Shown in pieces: positions 9,764-18,150 of a stretch of 64,000 bases of DNA. Position numbers and translations under genes: made by a program. Source of the stretch: Tenacibaculum gallaicum (GTDB lineage: Bacteria > Bacteroidota > Bacteroidia > Flavobacteriales > Flavobacteriaceae); the NCBI RefSeq assembly GCF_003387615.1, contig NZ_QUNS01000008.1, positions 62,423-126,422 on the forward strand, in the 5' to 3' direction. Numbering within the stretch: position 1 is the first letter of the stretch; every line of letters begins with the position of its first letter. Below the pieces are notes generated by a model. That model did not search any database. It had not been told where the DNA came from and saw nothing but the letters and a program-made list of their open reading frames with translations.

Positions 9764-9790
9764 AAGAGCCTGTTTAACAGGCTCTTTTTT
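9764..9790 (+). terminator. Rho-independent terminator of the cold-shock gene
   Basis: AAGAGCCTG (9764-9772) pairs with CAGGCTCTT (9778-9786) around a 5-base loop and runs straight into a T tract. It lies 25 bases after the stop codon. Confidence 0.9.
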
Positions 9791-9810
9791 ATTTTAATAA
9801 AATTAGTTTT

Positions 9811-9843
9811 TTGCTTTTAAGTAAAAAAGATTTTATAAATTTG
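9811..9843 (+). promoter_or_regulatory. Promoter of rpsP-rimM
   Basis: TAAATTTG at 9836-9843 matches TAnnTTTG, and TTG at 9811-9813 lies 22 bases upstream as a -33 element. Transcription would start near 9848, giving a leader of about 63 bases before rpsP. Confidence 0.6.
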
Positions 9844-9847
9844 CGCC

Positions 9848-9910
9848 CACTTATCACGAGATGGTAAGATTTATTAATAACCAAGGTCGCGTACCTTAAA
9901 AATTAAAATT
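9848..9910 (+). ncRNA. Candidate ribosomal-protein S16 leader (cis-regulatory)
   Basis: The short 5' leader contains two hairpins. CTTATCA (9850-9856) pairs with TGGTAAG (9862-9868, one G-U pair) around loop CGAGA, and AAGGT (9883-9887) pairs with ACCTT (9893-9897) around loop CGCGT. They are GC-richer than the surrounding intergenic DNA and precede the S16 start by 13 bases. Autoregulatory leaders for S16 have, to my recollection, been proposed in flavobacteria; binding by S16 is inference here. Confidence 0.45.
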
Positions 9911-10414
9911 ATGCCTGTAAAAATTAGATTACAAAGACACGGTAAAAAAGGAAAACCATTTTACTGGGTAGTAGCTGCTGATTCTAGAGCTAAAAGAGAC
10001 GGTCGTTTCTTAGAAAAAATCGGAACGTACAACCCAAACACTAACCCTGCAACTATTGACTTAGATGTTGATGGAGCAGTAAAGTGGTTACAAAATGGTG
10101 CTCAACCAACTGATACTGCTAAAGCTATTTTATCATATAAAGGAGCTTTATTAAAAAATCACTTAGCTGGTGGAGTAAAAAAAGGAGCTTTAACTGAAGA
10201 GCAAGCAGAAGCTAAATTCAATGCTTGGGTAGAAGAAAAAACAAATAAAGTAGCTGGTAAAGTTGACGGTTTAGCAAAAGCAGAAGCAGATGCTAAAGCA
10301 AAAGCTTTAGAAGCTGAGAAAGCTGTAAACGAAGCACGTGTAGCTGCTGCAACTCCTGTTGCAGAAGATAGCGAGGAAGTTGCTGTTGAATCAGGTGCTG
10401 ATAGCGAAGAATAA
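9911..10414 (+). CDS. rpsP: 30S ribosomal protein S16
   Basis: Residues 1-85 are the conserved bS16 core ([20 protein letters not shown], then [14 protein letters not shown]), an assembly protein of the 30S body. The protein is 167 residues, about twice the bacterial minimum, because of an Ala/Lys/Glu-rich C-terminal extension (residues ~115-167) typical of Bacteroidetes S16 and probably helical then disordered. rimM, whose product matures the 30S subunit, follows 14 bases later, and the pair is a standard operon. A structured leader upstream may give feedback control. Confidence 0.97.
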   Translation: MPVKIRLQRHGKKGKPFYWVVAADSRAKRDGRFLEKIGTYNPNTNPATIDLDVDGAVKWLQNGAQPTDTAKAILSYKGALLKNHLAGGVKKGALTEEQAEAKFNAWVEEKTNKVAGKVDGLAKAEADAKAKALEAEKAVNEARVAAATPVAEDSEEVAVESGADSEE

Positions 10415-10428
10415 AAAACTGTACTACG

Positions 10429-10959
10429 ATGATGCAAAAAGAAGATTGCTTTTATCTTGGCAAAATCGTTAAAAAACATAGTTTTAAGGGCGAGGTAATT
10501 ATTAAGTTAGATACTGATGAACCCGATCTTTACGAAAATTTGGAATCAGTTTTTGTCGATTTAGGCAATAATCTGATTCCTTTTTTTATTGAAAAATCTG
10601 CCTTAAGTAAGGCAACAATGTTTCGAGTAAAGTTTGAAGATGTAGATACAGAGGCTGATGCCGAAGCAATTTTACGTGCAGGAATTTATTTGCCATTGGA
10701 TTTGCTACCAAAACTTTCAGGAAACAAATTTTACTATCATGAAGTAATTGGTTTTACGATAATAGATGTATCTTTTGGAGAAGTAGGTGACATTGTAAGT
10801 ATTAATGACTCTTCTGCCCAACCTTTATTTGAAATTGATAGAGAAGGTAAAGAGATTTTTATTCCTATGATTGATGACTTTATAAAAAAAGTAGATAGAG
10901 AGAATAAAACTATAGAAGTTGAAACTCCAGAAGGGTTAATTGATTTGTACTTGAGTTAA
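10429..10959 (+). CDS. rimM: Ribosome maturation factor RimM
   Basis: A 176-residue protein with the RimM beta-barrel N-terminal domain (FYLGKIVKKHSFKGEVIIK near residue 7) and a PRC-barrel C-terminal domain (FYYHEVIGFTIID near residue 102, IPMIDDFIKKVD near 145). RimM binds S19 and assists maturation of the 30S head. It shares an operon with rpsP. Two ATG codons stand in tandem (10429, 10432), and either could start it. Its TAA overlaps the TAA of the convergent acetyltransferase gene in the 4-base palindrome TTAA. Confidence 0.95.
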   Translation: MMQKEDCFYLGKIVKKHSFKGEVIIKLDTDEPDLYENLESVFVDLGNNLIPFFIEKSALSKATMFRVKFEDVDTEADAEAILRAGIYLPLDLLPKLSGNKFYYHEVIGFTIIDVSFGEVGDIVSINDSSAQPLFEIDREGKEIFIPMIDDFIKKVDRENKTIEVETPEGLIDLYLS

Positions 10960-10972
10960 AAAACATACTCAA
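10950..10972. terminator. Possible bidirectional terminator between rimM and the acetyltransferase gene
   Basis: TTGAGT (10951-10956) pairs with ACTCAA (10967-10972) around an A-rich loop. The stem sits on the overlapping stop codons of two convergent genes. The stem is only 6 bp and the flanking T tract is weak, so this is tentative. Confidence 0.3.
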
Positions 10973-11459
10973 ATACACAATCTTCTCCATTTTCAAAAAC
11001 TTGTTGCATTCCAATAAATTCAAAACCTAAATTTTTTAATAGTTTTTGAGATTTTTCATTTTTAGGCATGGTTAAAGCTAGTACTTTTTCTTGTTTAAAC
11101 TTAGTACGAACGTATTCTATAATTAATTTTGTGGACTCTGTAGCATATCCCTTACCTCTTCCTCCAGGTAAAAAAGCATAGCCAATATCAATAAAATCTA
11201 ATTTGTCTCTTTGTAGCGCAGTTGAAGCTCCAATAGGTTTGTTAGTTTCTTTTAAGATTACGGTAAAAAAACCTAATCCACCTAATTTTGAATTTTTAAA
11301 TAAAATATCTTTTAAATAAACACGAGTTTCTTCAATAGATTTTAAATTTTTATCACCTATAAACTGAATCCAGTCCGGATCGTTAAATAGTTGAAAGTAA
11401 AAAGGAGCATCACTCACTAGAGCCTCCTTAATAATTAATCGTTCGCTTTCTAATAACAT
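10956..11459 (-). CDS. GNAT family N-acetyltransferase (RimJ/RimL type)
   Basis: A 167-residue acetyl-CoA-dependent acetyltransferase. It opens with LLESERLIIKEAL, typical of Acetyltransf_3/RimL-like members that acetylate protein N-termini or amino compounds. The acetyl-CoA pyrophosphate loop is visible as LPGGRGKGYATE near residue 98, and LLKNLGFEFIG near residue 140 is the usual C-terminal beta-strand pair. The substrate cannot be read from sequence. It converges on rimM (stop codons overlap) and diverges from the PhnA-like gene. Confidence 0.85.
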   Translation of the reverse strand: MLLESERLIIKEALVSDAPFYFQLFNDPDWIQFIGDKNLKSIEETRVYLKDILFKNSKLGGLGFFTVILKETNKPIGASTALQRDKLDFIDIGYAFLPGGRGKGYATESTKLIIEYVRTKFKQEKVLALTMPKNEKSQKLLKNLGFEFIGMQQVFENGEDCVFEYVF

Positions 11460-11510
11460 AGCCTAAATATAAATTAAAAATGTACTTTTGCGAAGCAAAA
11501 AAAGAATAAA

Positions 11511-12101
11511 ATGAGTTTATTACAAGAGTTACAAGATAGAAGTGGAAATCAATGCGAGTTATGCGGATCAAAAAGCGATTTGTCAATTTATGAAGTACCA
11601 CCAATTTCAACGGGAGGAGTTGACGGTAGTTTGTTGGCTTGTAGTACTTGTACTGAGCAAATTGAAGATGCAGATAAGATAGATGCAAACCATTGGCGTT
11701 GTTTGAACGATAGTATGTGGAGTGAGTATAGAGCAGTAAAAGTTATGGCTTGGAGAATGTTACACCGTGTTAAAAAAGACGGATGGTCGCAAGATTTGTT
11801 AGATATGATGTATTTAGAAGATGAGGAATTGCGTTTTGCTGAAGCTACAGGAGAACATTTAGATGAAAGTGAAAAAATAATTCATAGAGATGTAAACGGT
11901 GCTATTTTACAGGCGGGCGATAGTGTAGTATTGATTAAAGATTTAAAAGTAAAAGGTTCTAGTATGGTAGCAAAACAAGGAACGGCTGTACGTAGAATTT
12001 CGTTAGATCCTGAAAATGCTAAATATATTGAAGGTAAAGTAGGAGCTACTCAAATCGTGATTATTACCGATTATGTAAAGAAAATGGCTGAAAAGGAATA
12101 G
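11511..12101 (+). CDS. PhnA-like zinc-ribbon protein
   Basis: A 196-residue protein with an N-terminal zinc ribbon (CELCGSKSDL near residue 15, then CSTC near 44) and a C-terminal PhnA/YjdM domain (DSVVLIKDLKVKGSS near 137). Despite the historical name, proteins of this family are not established as phosphonate enzymes, and the C-terminal domain is a small SH3-like fold of uncertain role. A possible -7 element, TACTTTTG, lies at 11483-11490, 20 bases before the ATG. The gene stands alone, convergent with the nucleoid-associated protein gene. Confidence 0.85.
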   Translation: MSLLQELQDRSGNQCELCGSKSDLSIYEVPPISTGGVDGSLLACSTCTEQIEDADKIDANHWRCLNDSMWSEYRAVKVMAWRMLHRVKKDGWSQDLLDMMYLEDEELRFAEATGEHLDESEKIIHRDVNGAILQAGDSVVLIKDLKVKGSSMVAKQGTAVRRISLDPENAKYIEGKVGATQIVIITDYVKKMAEKE

Positions 12102-12130
12102 ATTCAGTTTGAAAGAAGTTGAGTTTTTAA

Positions 12131-12170
12131 AGTTTCAAAGTTTAAGATTTTACTTTGAAACTTTGAAACT
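12131..12170. terminator. Inverted repeat between convergent genes, probable bidirectional terminator
   Basis: AGTTTCAAAGTTT (12131-12143) pairs perfectly with AAACTTTGAAACT (12158-12170) around a 14-base loop. It lies in the 71-base gap between the convergent phnA-like and nucleoid-protein genes. The stem is AT-rich and lacks a long T tract. Confidence 0.5.
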
Positions 12171-12172
12171 AA

Positions 12173-13228
12173 TTATTTCTCTGTGTTATAAAATACTTTA
12201 TAAAACTTCATTTTTTTGTCTTCATCATATCCTTGTTCTAAATATTCGGCAGAAGCATCAGGAGCATCAACATCAATTTTAATTTGGATATTGGTGTCTA
12301 GTTTAATTTCTGTTTTAAACTTACTTTTTTCCTTTTTTAAAACCACATCAGAGACTTCGAAGTTATTACGTATTAATACGTCATTTAACTTTTCAAAGTG
12401 TTGCTTGTAGTCTTCAAACATGTCTTTATGCTTGTCCTCTTCAAAAATTTCATCTTTAAACCCGTGGTAGTCTACACTTTCGTGCTCCTTAAAGTAATCA
12501 ACAGTATTGGCTAAAAATGTACTTTGTTCTTGTTTACCTAATTCAGGTTTTAGAATTTCTTCAGAAAACTCCTTACACATTTCAAGGTAGTTTTGGGTAT
12601 GCAAGTTACGATCATCAGCATACTTTACACTTAAAAAATTCTTTATCCAGTATTGAGCATCGTATTGGTTGTTGTCTACTGATAAAACAACAGTTCCCTC
12701 TGCATCAGTAGAGTTTAAAATTAAACAACCCTTATCCAATCTTTTGGTTGAAATTCCTTTTTGTACCACTACATCAAAACTATCATCATCTAAATAGGTT
12801 TGAAAGAAATCTACTTTACTTTCAATTTTAAAAACTCCAACAGCTTCAGTTAAAACATCTTTATACTCTATACCTTCAAAATAGGCAACAATAACATCAC
12901 CAGTTTTAATATTGGCAGAGTTTGATTGCTCGTATAGGTGGTTTACAATGTTTTTAGAGTGTTCAATAAAAACCTCATTATTATCATCTTCAAAAATATC
13001 AGCAGCGTATTTATTTATTTCGTTTAGTCGAACATCTGCATGATGACTAAAACGGTAACTTTGCGTAACAGCCCCGAAAGGTTTTAATAAAAAAGGAAGT
13101 AATAATTCGTAGCTCTCTTCATCAAAACGAACTAAACTTTCTGAAAAAGCATTTTGTCCACTATTATACTTATTCCCTACTTTGTGAATAATACACTTAT
13201 TAATTTCGGTACGAGTTCTTTTAATCAT
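12173..13228 (-). CDS. 37-kDa nucleoid-associated protein (NdpA/YejK family)
   Basis: A 351-residue soluble protein that fits the NA37/YejK family: an N-terminal segment with INKCIIHKVGNKYNSG, a central acidic region, and a C-terminal beta-rich segment (KFKTEIKLDTNIQIKIDVD near residue 308). Members associate with the nucleoid in E. coli, but their biochemical role is poorly known. It lies 33 bases after the start side of rnhB on the same strand, so the two may be co-transcribed with rnhB first. No membrane segment or signal peptide is visible. Confidence 0.8.
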   Translation of the reverse strand: MIKRTRTEINKCIIHKVGNKYNSGQNAFSESLVRFDEESYELLLPFLLKPFGAVTQSYRFSHHADVRLNEINKYAADIFEDDNNEVFIEHSKNIVNHLYEQSNSANIKTGDVIVAYFEGIEYKDVLTEAVGVFKIESKVDFFQTYLDDDSFDVVVQKGISTKRLDKGCLILNSTDAEGTVVLSVDNNQYDAQYWIKNFLSVKYADDRNLHTQNYLEMCKEFSEEILKPELGKQEQSTFLANTVDYFKEHESVDYHGFKDEIFEEDKHKDMFEDYKQHFEKLNDVLIRNNFEVSDVVLKKEKSKFKTEIKLDTNIQIKIDVDAPDASAEYLEQGYDEDKKMKFYKVFYNTEK

Positions 13229-13261
13229 CTTCTAAAAAATTGGAAGACAAAAATAGAAAAA

Positions 13262-13861
13262 TTAAAGTTCGAATTTTAATTGTTCAGGTAACAATTTAAA
13301 TGATTTTCGATGATAAGGAGTCGCTCCAAACTGACGAATAGCTTCGCGGTGCTCTTTAGTTGGATATCCTTTGTTTTTTTCCCAGTTATATTGAGGGAAT
13401 TCTTGATGAATTTTTTCCATATACTCATCACGATAAGTTTTTGCAAGTACAGACGCAGCTGCTATACTCATAAATTTAGCATCACCTTTTACAATAGTTT
13501 GATGAGGGATCTCTTTAAAAGGTTTGAATTTGTTTCCGTCAACAATAATAAACTCAGGTTGCATAGCTAATTGTTCTATTGAACGGTGCATTCCTGTAAT
13601 TGACGCTTGTAATACATTTAGTTCGTCAACCTCTTCTTGATGGATAAATGAGACTCCGAAAGCAAGCGCGTGTTCTTCAATATAAGGTCGAAGTTTTTGT
13701 CGTTTTTTTTCAGAAATCTGTTTAGAGTCATTTAATAACTCGTGTTTAAAGTCGTCAGGTAAGATAACCGCTGCAGCTACAACTGGGCCTGATAAACAGC
13801 CTCTACCAGCTTCATCTGTTCCTGCTTCAAATTTATGTCCGCTATAATTTAATTGCAACAT
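13262..13861 (-). CDS. rnhB: Ribonuclease HII
   Basis: A 199-residue RNase HII, which cleaves the RNA strand of RNA-DNA hybrids and single ribonucleotides in DNA. The active-site signature [14 protein letters not shown] holds Asp16 and Glu17, IIVDGNKF near residue 107 supplies the next aspartate, and [19 protein letters not shown] carries the conserved Ser/Lys and final Asp region. Length is normal. The gene starts 70 bases from the divergent porin-like gene and precedes the nucleoid-associated protein gene. Confidence 0.96.
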   Translation of the reverse strand: MLQLNYSGHKFEAGTDEAGRGCLSGPVVAAAVILPDDFKHELLNDSKQISEKKRQKLRPYIEEHALAFGVSFIHQEEVDELNVLQASITGMHRSIEQLAMQPEFIIVDGNKFKPFKEIPHQTIVKGDAKFMSIAAASVLAKTYRDEYMEKIHQEFPQYNWEKNKGYPTKEHREAIRQFGATPYHRKSFKLLPEQLKFEL

Positions 13862-13931
13862 GCTACAAATTAACAGATTTCAAAGAAATTAATCGTGATT
13901 TTTGTCGTTAAATTATTTTACTTTTGTTGCT

Positions 13932-15881
13932 ATGAAGAAAAATATCTTAGTATTTTTTTGTTTGATAAGTGTTCAGGTAATTTTTGCCCAAATAAGAACA
14001 GTTGATGGAGGTTTTGGGAAAATTCCAGGAAGAGATACAGATTCACTACCTGATAATGAAATAAATGTAAAGCTTAGTGGAAAAACCAAGTACACTGATT
14101 ATAAAATTATATCACACAAAAATGATACTACGATTGTAGACACAACATTAACCATTCAAAAAGAGTATAAGTTCAATTTTTTAAGAAAAGATAATTTTGA
14201 ATTGTTGGCTTTTCATAATCAAGGGCAAACGTTTAATAATTTAGGATACGATTATACAAATATTTCACAATTTCCAGATATAGGATTTAGAGCAAAAATG
14301 TTCAATTATTTTGATATTGAAGATGTGAATTATTACCATGTGCCTACACCTACAACGGAAATTATGTACCGAACTGGTTTGGAACAGGGGCAGGTATTAG
14401 ATGCGCTTTTTACTACAAACTTTTCCAAGCGATTTAACTTAGCTATAGCCTATAAAGGACTTCGTTCACTGGGTACTTATAGACGTTCTTTGGCTAGTAC
14501 AGGTAATTTTAGAGTAAGCTTTAGCTATGAGACTCCTAAGGGGCAATATGCTATAAGAGGACATGCTGTAAATCAAGATTTTTTTAACCAGGAAAATGGA
14601 GGGTTGACAGAGACATCATTAGAAGCGTTTATAGCTGATGACCCTAATTTTAGTGGGAATAGAGGTAGGATGGATGTGAACCTGAATACTGCTGAAAGTA
14701 ATTTAGATGCCAAAAGATTATACTTTGAACATACTTTTAAGTTACTTTCTTCAAAAGATAGTGTAAGTCAAAAAGATTTTTCTAATTTAAAACTAGGACA
14801 TTCATTTACGAGAGATTCAAAGTTTTATCGTTTTAATCAAGGTACAGCTTCAGATATGTTTGGTGATGCAAACATTTCAAGTAATATAAATAATAAAACT
14901 ATTTACTTGCTGTATAACAACCAGTTTTTTGTAGATTTTAATTCAAAATATGTCTTGGGAAAATTCCGTGTAAAAACAGAATTATCAAACTACACGTATG
15001 GGTATGAAAACTTACAGAATAATACGGTTGGAATAACAAAAAATAAGTTGAAGGGAGATGCCATATCTTTTGGAGCTGATTGGAATGGAAGAATTGGGAA
15101 TTTTCATGTCAATGCTTCAGGTAGCCTAACACCGGGAAGTGGGCGATTATCAGGGAATAACTTTTTTGGAGAAGCTTTTTATAAGAAAGACAGTGTACTG
15201 ACTGTAAAAGGAAGAATGGGAATTAGTAATAAATCACCTGATTTTAATTTCTTATTGCATCAAAGTAGTTATGATGATTATAACTGGGAAAATAATTTTT
15301 CTCAAATAGGAACACGTTCTTTAGGAGGAGTTATTGATTCTAAATGGGGGAATGCTTCGTTAGATATTACCAACATTAGTAATTATACGTATTTTGATGA
15401 GAACGGACAACCGCAACAGTTTTCAGGAGATGTTAATTATTTAAAAGCAAAAGCATCTAAAGAATTTACCTTCGGAAAGTTTGCTTTAGATAATACCTTA
15501 ATGTATCAAAAAGTAGCAAGTGGAAATAGTGTTTTTAGAGTTCCAGAATTTGTTACTCGTAATACACTTTATTATACTGATGAATGGTTTAAAGGGAAAC
15601 CATTGTTAGTACAAATAGGAGCGACGTTTAAGTATTTTTCAGAATATAAAGCGAATTCATATAATCCATTGTTAGCTGAATTCACCTTACAAAATGATAC
15701 AGAAATAGGATATCCAACGCTAGATTTGTTTTTTAACGCACGGGTTCGTAGAACTCGAATTTACTTTAAAGCAGACAACATAAGTTCTTTTGTGTTAAAA
15801 AAGAATTATTTTTCGGCTCCGAATTATCCATATAGAGATTTCGTAATTCGTTTTGGAGTAGTGTGGAACTGGTTTATATAA
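13932..15881 (+). CDS. Putative outer-membrane porin
   Basis: About 649 residues from the ATG at 13932, which gives a clean signal peptide (MKKNILVFFCLISVQVIFAQ); the open frame extends to 13902 but that stretch overlaps a TACTTTTG -7-like element at 13919. The mature part is rich in alternating aromatic and polar beta-strand segments and ends with a strand closing in Trp-Phe-Ile, as expected for an outer-membrane beta-barrel. This matches the Bacteroidetes 'putative porin' family of about 650 residues. Substrate is unknown. The gene is followed after 1 base by a small membrane-protein gene. Confidence 0.8.
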   Translation: MKKNILVFFCLISVQVIFAQIRTVDGGFGKIPGRDTDSLPDNEINVKLSGKTKYTDYKIISHKNDTTIVDTTLTIQKEYKFNFLRKDNFELLAFHNQGQTFNNLGYDYTNISQFPDIGFRAKMFNYFDIEDVNYYHVPTPTTEIMYRTGLEQGQVLDALFTTNFSKRFNLAIAYKGLRSLGTYRRSLASTGNFRVSFSYETPKGQYAIRGHAVNQDFFNQENGGLTETSLEAFIADDPNFSGNRGRMDVNLNTAESNLDAKRLYFEHTFKLLSSKDSVSQKDFSNLKLGHSFTRDSKFYRFNQGTASDMFGDANISSNINNKTIYLLYNNQFFVDFNSKYVLGKFRVKTELSNYTYGYENLQNNTVGITKNKLKGDAISFGADWNGRIGNFHVNASGSLTPGSGRLSGNNFFGEAFYKKDSVLTVKGRMGISNKSPDFNFLLHQSSYDDYNWENNFSQIGTRSLGGVIDSKWGNASLDITNISNYTYFDENGQPQQFSGDVNYLKAKASKEFTFGKFALDNTLMYQKVASGNSVFRVPEFVTRNTLYYTDEWFKGKPLLVQIGATFKYFSEYKANSYNPLLAEFTLQNDTEIGYPTLDLFFNARVRRTRIYFKADNISSFVLKKNYFSAPNYPYRDFVIRFGVVWNWFI

Positions 15882-15882
15882 A

Positions 15883-16119
15883 ATGAAAGAGAAATTACGA
15901 CAAAACTGGAAGTTGTTTTTAATAGCAAGTTTAACTTTAGGTTTAGCGCCTTTTAGACCACCACATATTGTAGGGAAGTTACAATGGATAGCAGGAGGGA
16001 ATGCTTTTTCAGGAGAACACGCTATGCAGTTTATGGATTGGTTTGATGTATTTTTACATGGAACTCCTTGGGTACTTTTAATTGTATCAATTATTTTACA
16101 TGTTTTCAGGAAAATATAA
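15883..16119 (+). CDS. Small conserved membrane protein
   Basis: A 78-residue protein with two hydrophobic stretches, around residues 10-25 (KLFLIASLTLGLAPF) and 58-75 (TPWVLLIVSIILHVF), and a GKLQWIAGGNAF loop between them. Homologues in related bacteria are, from memory, labelled RND transporter, but nothing here resembles an RND pump, so that name is not used. It starts 1 base after the porin-like gene stop and is surely co-transcribed. Its last 24 bases overlap the 3' end of the convergent acetyltransferase gene. Confidence 0.7.
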   Translation: MKEKLRQNWKLFLIASLTLGLAPFRPPHIVGKLQWIAGGNAFSGEHAMQFMDWFDVFLHGTPWVLLIVSIILHVFRKI

Positions 16120-16554
16120 TTCCATTTCAGGTAAAAAACGCCCTTTAATACTGCTTTTACGTTTATCAATTACCTTAAAACCATGTTTTAAATAAAATGA
16201 TTCTGAGTTAGGATCTGATAAAACATTCAATACGGCACAAGATTCTCTTCTGCAGTAGTCTTTAGCATGTTCTAAAAGTTTAGAACCAATACCTTGATTT
16301 ATGAAATTAGGAGAAATAAATAAAAAATCTAAAAAGCTTGTTCTAATATTAGCTCTGTGTAAAACATAAAATCCGGCTGTAATATCGTTAACTTGAAATT
16401 TATAAATATTACAATCATTAAACATTTTAGAGGTAACGGTTAACTCATTCTTCCACTTCTCTATTTGATCTTTAGAGTATCCCCAGTGTGCTTTAGAGCT
16501 TAAAGCAATTTCAGTTAATAAATCAGTATCTTGTATTTGAGCTTTTACAATCAT
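16096..16554 (-). CDS. GNAT family N-acetyltransferase
   Basis: A 152-residue acetyltransferase. The conserved GNAT core is visible: LDFLFISPNFINQGIGSKLL near residue 74 holds the beta-4 strand and the acetyl-CoA loop, and NVLSDPNSESFYLKHGFKVI near residue 110 is the typical C-terminal motif. Substrate is unknown. It follows nhaC by 37 bases on the same strand, but a strong terminator stands between them, so it probably has its own promoter or depends on readthrough. Its end overlaps the convergent small membrane-protein gene by 24 bases. Confidence 0.85.
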   Translation of the reverse strand: MIVKAQIQDTDLLTEIALSSKAHWGYSKDQIEKWKNELTVTSKMFNDCNIYKFQVNDITAGFYVLHRANIRTSFLDFLFISPNFINQGIGSKLLEHAKDYCRRESCAVLNVLSDPNSESFYLKHGFKVIDKRKSSIKGRFLPEMELYFPENM

Positions 16555-16584
16555 AAAAAAAGAACCTCACGAAAGGTGAGGTTT
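16554..16584 (-). terminator. Rho-independent terminator of nhaC
   Basis: On the minus strand a stem of AACCTCAC/GTGAGGTT (arms at 16563-16570 and 16576-16583) is followed by a run of T. It fills the gap between nhaC and the acetyltransferase gene and reaches the latter's start codon. Confidence 0.85.
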
Positions 16585-16591
16585 ATAAATG

Positions 16592-18079
16592 TTATTCTTT
16601 AGAAGCTAGTTCTTTAATTTTAATTCTAAATGCAGCAAATAACAATGTAGTAAACGGGCTTAACCAATTAAACATGGCGTAAAAAGCATAATCTATTACA
16701 GGAACACCTAAAACACCAGAGTGATAAGCTCCACAAGTATTCCAAGGAATTAAAACAGAAGTAACAGTACCTGAATCTTCTAAAGTTCTACTTAAGTTTT
16801 CAGGGGCTAAACCTTTGTCTCTATAGGCTTGCGCGTACATTTTTCCTGGTACTACAATTGCCAAATATTGGTCAGAAGCTGTAAAGTTTAAACCAATACA
16901 AGTGGCAACGGTACTGGCAAACAATCCAAATACTGAATCAAATAAACTTAACATAAAACTACTGATTTTAGCTAAGGCTCCGATAGCATCCATAACCCCA
17001 CCAAAAACCATTGCTAATAAAATTAACCATACGGTTCCTAACATCTTTTTCATTCCCCCAGCAGTAAATAAATCCTTTAATACTTCATTATCAGTAGCTA
17101 CAGAAGTTTCTACGGTTATAGCTTGCATTATTCCTTTATAAGCAGATTCAAAATCTAACTTTTCAACTCCAGAAATTTGAGCAACTACATGAGGTTGGAA
17201 AATCAAAGCGAAAGCACCGCCGAATATAGTTCCAGCTAAAAGAGCTATTAAAGGAGGTGTTTTTTTTATGATAAGGATGATTACAAGTATAGGAACTATA
17301 AATAACCATGGAGTAATATTAAAGGCTTTGTCAATATCGTTTAGCATTAGCTGTGTGTTAGCTTCACCAGTGGTTGTTTGTGTAAAGCCAAGGATAATAA
17401 AAAAGATAATGGTTACAATAAATGTAGGTACTGTAGTGTAGGCCATGTATCTTATATGTGTAAATAAATCTGTACCAGCCATAGCAGGAGCTAGATTAGT
17501 AGTGTCAGACATAGGTGACATTTTATCTCCAAAATATGCACCAGATAAAACAGCGCCAGCTGTCATTCCTAAAGAAATACCTAACGCTTCACCAATTCCT
17601 ATTAAGGCGATACCAACAGTCGCAGCTGTTGTCCAAGAGCTACCTGTAGCAATAGAGATTACAGCACAAATAATTAAACATGCTACTAAAAATATGGTAG
17701 GGTTTAAAATTTGTAAGCCATAATAAATCATTGAAGGTATAATTCCACTTATTAACCAAGTTCCAGCTAAAGAACCTACCATTAAAAGTATTAAAATAGC
17801 ACCTGCGGTAGATTTTATGTTTTCAGCAACCTCTTCAATCATTCTTTCGTAGGAAACTTTGTTCCTAAAACCTACAATAGCTGCGACTGCACCACCCAAT
17901 AATAAAATAAACTGATTACTACCACTTAAAGCATCGTCTCCAAATACATACACATTGTACGCTAGCATTACAATCAGAGCAAAAACAGGAATCAAAGCTT
18001 CCCAAATACTCAACTCTTTATTTTGAATTATTTTTTGATCTTCTATTTCAATTTCAGATAGGTTTTTGTCGTCTTGCAT
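16592..18079 (-). CDS. nhaC: Na+/H+ antiporter, NhaC family
   Basis: A 495-residue inner-membrane protein with about 11-12 hydrophobic segments. Conserved NhaC features are present: GSLAGTWLISGIIPSMIYYG near residue 102, the SSWTTAATVGIALIGIGEAL segment near 147, GAYFGDKMSPMSDTTNLAPA near 180, and a late SGVLGVPVIDYAFYAMFNW segment. It exchanges sodium (in some members malate/lactate-coupled) for protons across the inner membrane, which suits a marine bacterium. It is followed by a strong terminator and lies 71 bases from the MarC gene start side. Confidence 0.92.
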   Translation of the reverse strand: MQDDKNLSEIEIEDQKIIQNKELSIWEALIPVFALIVMLAYNVYVFGDDALSGSNQFILLLGGAVAAIVGFRNKVSYERMIEEVAENIKSTAGAILILLMVGSLAGTWLISGIIPSMIYYGLQILNPTIFLVACLIICAVISIATGSSWTTAATVGIALIGIGEALGISLGMTAGAVLSGAYFGDKMSPMSDTTNLAPAMAGTDLFTHIRYMAYTTVPTFIVTIIFFIILGFTQTTTGEANTQLMLNDIDKAFNITPWLFIVPILVIILIIKKTPPLIALLAGTIFGGAFALIFQPHVVAQISGVEKLDFESAYKGIMQAITVETSVATDNEVLKDLFTAGGMKKMLGTVWLILLAMVFGGVMDAIGALAKISSFMLSLFDSVFGLFASTVATCIGLNFTASDQYLAIVVPGKMYAQAYRDKGLAPENLSRTLEDSGTVTSVLIPWNTCGAYHSGVLGVPVIDYAFYAMFNWLSPFTTLLFAAFRIKIKELASKE

Positions 18080-18150
18080 GTGTGATATTTTTTTAGGCTT
18101 GTAATGTTACGACTTTGTAAAGAATTACACAAATGTAATCAGTTGAGAAT

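Noticed and set aside
10159-10479. Antisense frame over rpsP
   Set aside because: It mirrors the Ala/Glu-rich extension of S16, giving Ser/Ala-rich nonsense, and has no promoter.
11428-11688. Minus-strand frame over the PhnA-like gene start
   Set aside because: It overlaps two well-supported genes and has no family resemblance.
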